Source: Branchiostoma floridae (lineage: Eukaryota > Chordata > Leptocardii > Amphioxiformes > Branchiostomatidae). From it: a DNA stretch of 64,000 nucleotides. The stretch covers positions 19,626,568-19,690,567 of the forward strand of contig NC_049987.1 of assembly GCF_000003815.2 (NCBI RefSeq), given 5' to 3'. This document shows, piece by piece, positions 56,981 through 64,000 of the stretch; position 1 is the first letter of the stretch, and every line of letters begins with the position of its first letter. Position numbers and translations under genes: made by a program. The notes beneath the pieces were generated by a model that saw nothing but the letters and a program-made list of their open reading frames with translations, had not been told where the DNA came from and did not search any database.

Positions 56981-59900
56981 TATGGGATAGAGTTCTGTGA
57001 AGCAGAAAGCTAGCTCTCAAAGTTCTACAAATGAAACTGAATAGAAGTCAATGATCGACCGAGCAGTGACTCCCAAGTGCTTTATAACAGTTATGGCGAT
57101 GCAGACAAAGCGTAATTTGATCCCTGGAAGAAGACCAAGTAGTTGATCATTTTATTGTTACTGTGCCAAGTCACGTATCTCTCTTAAGCAACTTGCTCGT
57201 GGTAACTACTGTGGAATTTTCAAAGATAACCTTCTTTAGAAAATATTCAACAGGGGCAGGGGTGACGAAAATTTGATCAAGAAATCCTTTAGATTGGGCT
57301 CAAGTTCTGCTCTTGAATTTGAAGTTTGGAATACAGGTAATAACACGGCCGTTGATGACGTTACTCGTACTCCCAAAGGTGGAGATAGTTCAACTTGGCA
57401 AATTTTATCAACTGTTTTATCTATGACAATGTCAGGAGACGGCTCTTTGATCAGTATCCAAGAACCTCTTTGCCGCGCACGACAAGCTCGCTACCACAGG
57501 AGATGTACCTAACCATTGACGGCGTTTGTTTCCGTGCGAGTGGCCGGAAGCAATTAGGAAGTCATGGAATTTAAATGAGTTTTTTAAAGTGGCTTTGGTG
57601 AAAAAAAAGCGCTAGCGTCACCGGGAAGATGAGCCTCACCCTGACACTTGATTCTACTGACTGTTGGAGACGTGCCGGCGTCAGGGAATGGTTGCCAAGA
57701 CCATCCAGTAATTGTGGCCAATAAATTGGCCACTTCATTAATCATTCAAAGGGCTTACATAACGAATGTTCGCTACGGCGATATCCACAACGCAGCCCAA
57801 TTTGGTTCACCTGTTGCTAGATCATAGCTACTTTATGGATGATCGTCAAAATCCATCATACTTACAGTCTTTATGCAACCATTGGGGTTTTATTATGCAG
57901 TCTTTGCTGTTCCAATCATCATCATCATCATCATCATCATTATTCAGCCTCTATTCTGAGGTGCAGCAAGCAAAGTCCGACCTCCAGAACAGCCTGTCTT
58001 TCATTGTAGTGAGAAGTCCCGGGCTCTCCAGGCCAGTTCCTGACTCAATAAGTTTCTGTTATATCAATATCTGTTATCATATATAATAAGTTTTCCTTGC
58101 ATCGTCAACATAATTAGCATCATCCCTACAGAGCGGCATCCACCCAAAACAAAGGGGGTTTCATGCAAGTTTTAGACGTGAATGCGCCATAGATTGACTG
58201 CCAAGTAAACACAATCCGTCAATTGTGGCCTTGGTACTTGATTCATAATATAGTGCTAATAAGGTTCTTATTGTGATTGTAGCTAATTTGTGCTTCTTTG
58301 AGCAGCCCAGTTTTCTCAAACATACACATTTTAGGAAAACGTGACTTTCATTGACACACACTTGTCTCATAAACTTCTTTTCTGTGCCTTTGCCCACTGC
58401 ATGGGTTACAAAATCATCTATCCTTTTACATCCTCTTACATTTTAGGAGGATCGCGCATCGGTTGCTGTAATATGAGTTATTGTAGAGCTGTTACTCTAA
58501 AAATTAACGTCTTTTTTTCATATTGTTGAAATGATTAGCTTCCAACAGCCCTTTTTTATGCCATAAATGATTGATATTAGATGTATCGGCGCCACAGATG
58601 GGCAGTCGATACACTCATTATATCACAGGAAATAACGTTCGCTACTTTATAGAGCATCTAAGGGCCTTACGTAACCCAAGAGTTACAACCTTGTACTGTA
58701 GGAAGGTCTTCTACGCGACGCAATTTGGTTCGACGGATATAAAATATTCACAGAACCTTGACTTTTACTGCCCATAAAATTCCGTACCTGTTGCACTTGG
58801 TGCTTCCAGTGGGTATAAAAGCCCACACAAAGCCATGTATCATACTTACAGCTGGTGCGGATAATACTTCATGGCATTGCTGTAATATACCCTCGGGATT
58901 TCAGGGGAAATCCTAATAGTATCAGAGACAGAAACGAGAACGTACATGCAAAGGTATATTTCATTAATCAAAATGCGACAAAATCTAGGCACTGAATACA
59001 TCACTGTTTATTAGTCTTAACCTCTAGATAGCTGTATGAGACAGGTGACTATTTGTCTCTTACTAACTCTTTGATTAAACTCCATTGTAACATTGCCTTG
59101 ATGAGTTATACTGATCAAAACATGCCAGCATCTCCTTTGGCAGGGCAATTTTCCATCCAATCAGCATCTATGATCTGTATTGTGATACATATATAGTTAA
59201 TCTACTTAACAGTGATGTGCTTTAGAATAAAGGAAGACTATATGAAATATCCCATTAACACTTGACCATACATCCTCCTTAGCGACATTACAAAGTGAGT
59301 AAGGTCAGTATCGAGGTTTAAGCTTTAATCTGTTCTGCAATTGGAACTTCTTATAGTGTATCTAGAAGTCATTTCGTAGTATTAAGGCGCACAGGAAGCA
59401 ATTTTACCAAGATAACCGTGCGTATCCAGAAGAGATACTTCATTTGTCAAAACAGCTTATCGTTAAGTCACTAATGATAAAATGGTTTTTCAAGGTCATT
59501 TTTCTACCATCGATTTTAGTCAACATTATATACTAAACCAAAGAAACCGCACCATGGCATGGGAATTAGTTTACTTATACATGTCTAAAGGCAAGGATCC
59601 CAATTTGCCTTGACATCCAAAACCAATTAGAGGGGTGAAATTTTTGCAAAGGTAACGATTTCACGCCCTTATATGGCATTTGTCATCATTGATACACAGT
59701 GCACTGCCTTTCATCGGCGCCGCCAAGACGGCAGGTTCTTGGCACAGAGGCAGTTTTACGTTGGGGATTTTTTTCTTGATGACTACCTGATTATCAAAAG
59801 AAAGGAAAACCCGAACAAGAAGTATATAGTCTGAGACATTGATCACAAATGTTATTTCTTTAACAAATGCTTTTTTTCTCCATCGTTCCATCCTGACTCA

Positions 59901-62115
59901 TCGACATCTGTCGTCTGCTTGCCCCTGCTCTGGTCTTTCCTGCCTACTTGGTTCTAAATTAACAGAAGTCTGCCCTTTCCTGACCGGCGGGCTTAGACCA
60001 TTAAGACTGAATTTCCAAGAATATCTAGAATAAGATCATCATTGTAGAATTCAGTCTATAACGAATCAACGGCACCACCCACGTATGTTCTGGCATGTTG
60101 CTTTATTCAAACATGACAAGCCGGGCAGAACGTTGAGAGCCGAGGATTCTTGTGTGATCAGGTGGTTGATATAGATCAGGTTAGCTCTTTCGTCCATGGC
60201 TACAATATTCTAAAGCTGTTCATTTTCATTTTGATCTAAACTTTCGTGGTTGGTCAGGTATGACCTCTGGCGAGAATTCTATCGTCTTATTCAATGCTCG
60301 TGGAAGGATCAATCTTACTTTTGATATAAATGGTTCGTTTGTGCAGAGGATGATCTGTACTGACATCCTTGATGTCCACGTTTAAGGTTCAAGGCGCAGA
60401 AGATTTCTTTGCTGGAAACAGATTTGAGCGCAGATGTCTATCCCAGATAAATTAGAAATTGATAACATAGCAATACAAGCTTGTTTGACAAATGTACTTA
60501 TAATTAGTGTTAAAAAACTTTGTAATTCATGCAAACTGTGCAAAGCCCAGGAATTAATCTTCAAGAATAAAACTCCACACAATTATTACCCTAAAACATA
60601 TGGACTGCAAACATTTTACACACTAAAAGTCGTATTTACCAATAGCGGTAAATGTCAGGTTTGTGTGGTAATGTTTGCATTGTGTCAAATTGTACCAGAC
60701 TTACCTGGAATTTACCACTATTGCTAAATCACAATTTTCGTGCAGTGTTTAGCAATGGTAAGGCATTCTGAAATCTGAGAGTATCCTTAGCTGACCCTTA
60801 AGTTCAATTCCTTAGGTCCCTAAGTCAAAGACTCTAGCCGGTAGATCACATTGCCGCCACCTTGACCTTCTTGCTTGAAAATTTACTTTCTGCTTTGAAT
60901 TGTATGAGATGATAGCTATCAGCCATGGACGGCCGAATGTGGTTGGTGCTTTTAAATAGCTACAGGCCTAGTACACAGTTATGACACAGACATAAAGCAC
61001 CCTGGATACCTGTACGGTCTTTAAGTCACACTTTAGCAGCCAAACAACTTGCCTAAAGGACGCTTGGTGATAAAAAGTCATGTTACGCCCGCCATTTTGC
61101 AAGAAATAGCTCGGAGTCGATGACCTTTCAAAACTCCATACATGTTATTCATACAAACAAACACGAAATAGCTACCCATTAGCGTTCAACAGGCAACTAC
61201 CACATGCCAAGGCCGCTCCTGTGATTACTTATCGACATTGACAGATTGTGCTCTGATGGGAGCCGCCCTAATGCTTTATTACGGAAAAGTTGTTTCTGAG
61301 ACACTGACATCTTATAACATACGGGAGTCAAATAGTGGAAAATACGGATACTTTACTCAAAAAGGCTGCGTATTTTTAAGTAATTAGTGACATCCAATTT
61401 GGGAGAGGGTTACATAGTAGCACATAATACCTAGGTGTTATCTCTTGCCATATTGAGGTTCTATCTTAGATAGTGACAAAAGCTTTCCTGGAACGGGTAT
61501 TACCTGCCAGATACTGTGGGCTTAGAGTCGACTTATATTTCCTTTAAGAATAAAATGTGTCGAATAAGATAAGAGCGTTTTGAAATCCCCTAATAATCTG
61601 CTATGATATAATACTGACTTATCTATGAAAATTATAACCTTCTTAATCTTTGAGATTAGATGATGCATAGAATTATTCTGTGAAGTTTGAAATAAACAAA
61701 CAGAAGTAAGGGAAACACAACCGTGAACAATGTGAAATAACTTATACAATGATTAAGTTTACTTTTTTGATTTGATACAGACGGCAAATAAGTTGCACTT
61801 TTGTAGTTCATTCTAAATTATGAGCTTCTTTTAAGACGTTTACGACAAGGATAATTGCACCGCTGCCGACCGATGATGATGAATTGTATTCAAACTTGTT
61901 CATTCATCAACGATTCCCTTTAGTCTACATTAAATTGCGTTTCATAACATACAAGACAGGTGCATCATGGAAACTCAGCGGGTTCCAGTGTATGATAGAC
62001 ACGTGACGTGTCTTGATGTTTGAATCTGTAGCAACCTTGCAACTAAACAACAAATGTGATTTTCATAGTACACATAAATGGATTAACTAATGCCAATAGA
62101 TGTCGGTCGGTGCAT
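56981..62115. other. gene-free region
   Basis: No supported gene. Weak paired blocks (AACGTTCGCTAC with GACGCAATTTGGTTC) near 57765-57810 and 58635-58735 suggest another old duplication. A (CAT)n run is at 57917-57941. Confidence 0.3.
57917..57941. repeat. (CAT)n microsatellite
   Basis: About eight tandem CAT trinucleotides. Confidence 0.9.
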
Positions 62116-62117
62116 TA

Positions 62118-62384
62118 AGGTGCACTCTCACCGCACTTGCGTCAAGCTTGCGTCACTGCGGGGTTCGTTTACTGCGTCACTGTTTTGATATTTTCTCCAA
62201 TTTTTTTATAGTTTAGATATTGCACAATACGTAAAAGTATGACTTAGAAGACGACAAAATACACAAAAAGTATGAAAATTCGTTCTTTAACCCGGATGAT
62301 GATGATGATGATGATCTCTGAAATTCGTATCTTCCGTACCCCGCGGTGACGCAAGCGTGACGCAAGTGCAGTGAGAGTGCACCC
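62118..62384. mobile_element. MITE with GGTGCACTCTCACYGCACTTG TIRs
   Basis: Left end AGGTGCACTCTCACCGCACT then GCGTCACTGCGGGG; right end inverted (CCCCGCGGTGACGCAAGC, then GTGCAGTGAGAGTGCACC). TTA lies on both sides. The inner block CAATACGTAAAAGTATGACT is shared (inverted) with 6117-6342. A (GAT)n run is inside at about 62295-62313. Confidence 0.8.
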
Positions 62385-62530
62385 TTACGGACAAAATACA
62401 GGTGACGTGACGCAAGCCTTCACACTAGATCTTCTTGCTGGACAAGAACCCTGTTATTATGGCTATCATGATGTATCCGAATGACCAGATTCCGCATTAT
62501 TACTAAAACTACGTGACATTGTGTAGTTAT

Positions 62531-62751
62531 GCCACCTTTCTACCAGGACAGCGCTCTCGCTGCGACCTCAAATGCGTCAGATCGCTCAACAAATTGTGCA
62601 AAAAAGGACCGTTTTACACTTAGCGTTTTTTGCCTTTTCAGTCACACCTTTCCTCTTTTAATAATATGGCTAGTATGAAATCGAAGGTTACACACATCCG
62701 TTTTAGGCCCCAGTGAGAGCGCAGAGCTATCGCCGTCAGGTGGAAAGGGGG
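62531..62751. mobile_element. MITE with GCGCTCTC TIR family (copy 2)
   Basis: Left end CCACCTTTCTACCAGGACAG then GCGCTCTCGCTGCG; right end inverted (CCAGTGAGAGCGCAGAGCTA then CGTCAGGTGGAAAGG). Related to 44150-44362. Confidence 0.65.
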
Positions 62752-63558
62752 ACTAAATACCATTGATGTCTCCAGGGTACCATATCACTGTGTCAGGTGT
62801 GCTGCATGAACGCATGACTGCTCTGTAAGTGTCATATGACCGTACGGGGAGGATTCCCTGCCTCGTTAGTGACTCACGTTTTGGTCGTGTCTGACGAAAA
62901 TCCATAAGTTCTGCAAGAATGCGAGGCGAAGATAACCAGCTTGGGTAAAGCTTAAAAGCTTGTCGACTGCCCACACGTGGCGAATGAACGTGGGAAGAAG
63001 AGCTGCGTGGTTATGGAAAAATCCCCACCAAACGCGTAAAGCATTATAAATAACACCCCCCCCCCCTTGTCTTGACAACTTGACGTCTAATGTACTAAGA
63101 TTACGTAATTCATACGAAGTCTGATTCCTTGTTAGAATTGGTTGTAAGCAGTGCTTAGAGCAAATACTGCAAGATATGTCGCTAACTTGATATTGATGAC
63201 GTCAACAGGGATTGTTGTTATATTGTAATTATATGATTTGAGGTTGAAATACAGTCTTGTAACTGGTTGTTTTCTTTAACTCCAAACAAAACAGGAGCAT
63301 GATATCTGTGCAGATGACGTAACATCAACTCTCATGATCCAACGGGTACCATCCACCACATCAAAAAAATTGTTACAGAGGTCTTCTCAAGATTGTGTTG
63401 ATCACCTGAATATCAGAAGAGTACATACCTCAGGATTTCTTATGCTGCATTGGTACATCTTTTTAAATAACTTGAAATTCTTGTACTTTTTTAATTCATG
63501 TGGTGGTACTTTGGTTTCTGCTGGAATTATCAGAGTTTCTGTTTCCTTATATATAAAC
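62752..63558. other. gene-free region
   Basis: No supported gene. A poly-C run lies at about 63057-63067. Confidence 0.3.
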
Positions 63559-63712
63559 TTGGGAAAGGCACTTTACACGACTTTCCCTTACGGTGGAGTG
63601 ACGCCCACCGAGCCTCTTCGGCCAATCTGTCTAACTGTGTGCCAAAAACACACTACGGATTTGGTGCGTTGATGTGCCAACATCTGCACATTGACTTCCA
63701 CCAAGAACAGTT
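63559..63712 (+). repeat. SINE body without tRNA head
   Basis: CTTGGGAAAGGCACTTTACA then GGTGGAGTGACGCCCACC and CCAACATCTGCACATTGAC. The first block matches the SINE at 12225-12508 and the second the SINE at 181-376. It appears 5'-truncated. Confidence 0.65.
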
Positions 63713-64000
63713 AATTTTTTTAAAAACTTCTTTTGCATGCCGTATGATCGCTGTTTCGATAAGTTCTGATGTAAAACAGTGGCCACCTGTCTTCTGCCTT
63801 AGAAATATTTTACACCGTGATTGCGACCCCATTTACCACCTGGTGTGTGGCAAAACAATCTATCTTTCCTTGCGCAATTTACCACAGCTAAAAATAGAGA
63901 CGACTATGGCCCAATATTGTTACAAAATGATGCTTCTGGATTAAGACTAAGATCACTTTGTCTCCAAGGCCTCTCGTACTTTAGATTGGCTATGAACTAC

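Noticed and set aside
60434-60727. Cys-rich plus-strand open frame of 97 codons
   Set aside because: No known domain, no splice context, no conserved copy. Composition matches the surrounding AT-rich DNA.
63334-63944. Two overlapping plus-strand open frames of 112 and 148 codons
   Set aside because: Both run through the SINE body at 63559-63712 and show no coding signature.
1-64000. CRISPR arrays, operons, ribosome binding sites, rRNA genes
   Set aside because: None is present. The intron-containing genes and eukaryotic transposons show this is animal nuclear DNA.

Overview
The window looks like the genome of an invertebrate chordate, most likely a lancelet (Branchiostoma). This is an inference. 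It rests on small genes with short GT-AG introns, tRNA-headed SINEs, a very high density of small fold-back transposons, LINE 3' tails, and innate-immunity-type domain combinations. I ran no database search. All gene models below were built by hand from splice sites, reading phase and paralogue comparison. There are four 100-N assembly gaps.

Layout. (1) 1-11.1 kb: a tandem array of three minus-strand TMEM53-like (DUF829) genes. Only exon 1 of the leftmost gene is inside the window; the other two are complete three-exon genes (312 aa each). (2) 11.1-14.2 kb: repeats only (a long-TIR element, a tRNA-derived SINE, a TTAA-flanked fold-back). (3) 14.25-15.75 kb: a plus-strand two-exon short-chain dehydrogenase/reductase. 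(4) 16.9-26.2 kb: two minus-strand paralogues (called D and E here), in 7 and 10 exons. Each encodes an N-terminal RHIM-like motif, a basic/acidic linker, TPR-like helices and a single C-terminal membrane segment (tail anchor). This pair is the most interesting content. (5) 28.2-33.8 kb: a plus-strand three-exon orphan gene with an N-terminal membrane segment. A LINE relic, a hAT-type element and several MITEs sit in its introns, and a TTAA-flanked fold-back carrying a degraded piece of gene E lies within intron 1. (6) 33.8-64 kb: about 30 kb in which I find no gene, made of decayed tandem duplications, MITEs and LINE relics.

How the genes may work together. The TMEM53-like copies are a recent local expansion with signs of gene conversion. 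Genes D and E read head to tail and share exon phases, so they come from a tandem duplication. A RHIM-like amyloid motif, a helical scaffold and a tail anchor would suit a membrane-bound adaptor of a necroptosis- or TRIF-like pathway. That function is inferred, not shown. The SDR gene and gene D converge tail to tail and have no visible functional link.
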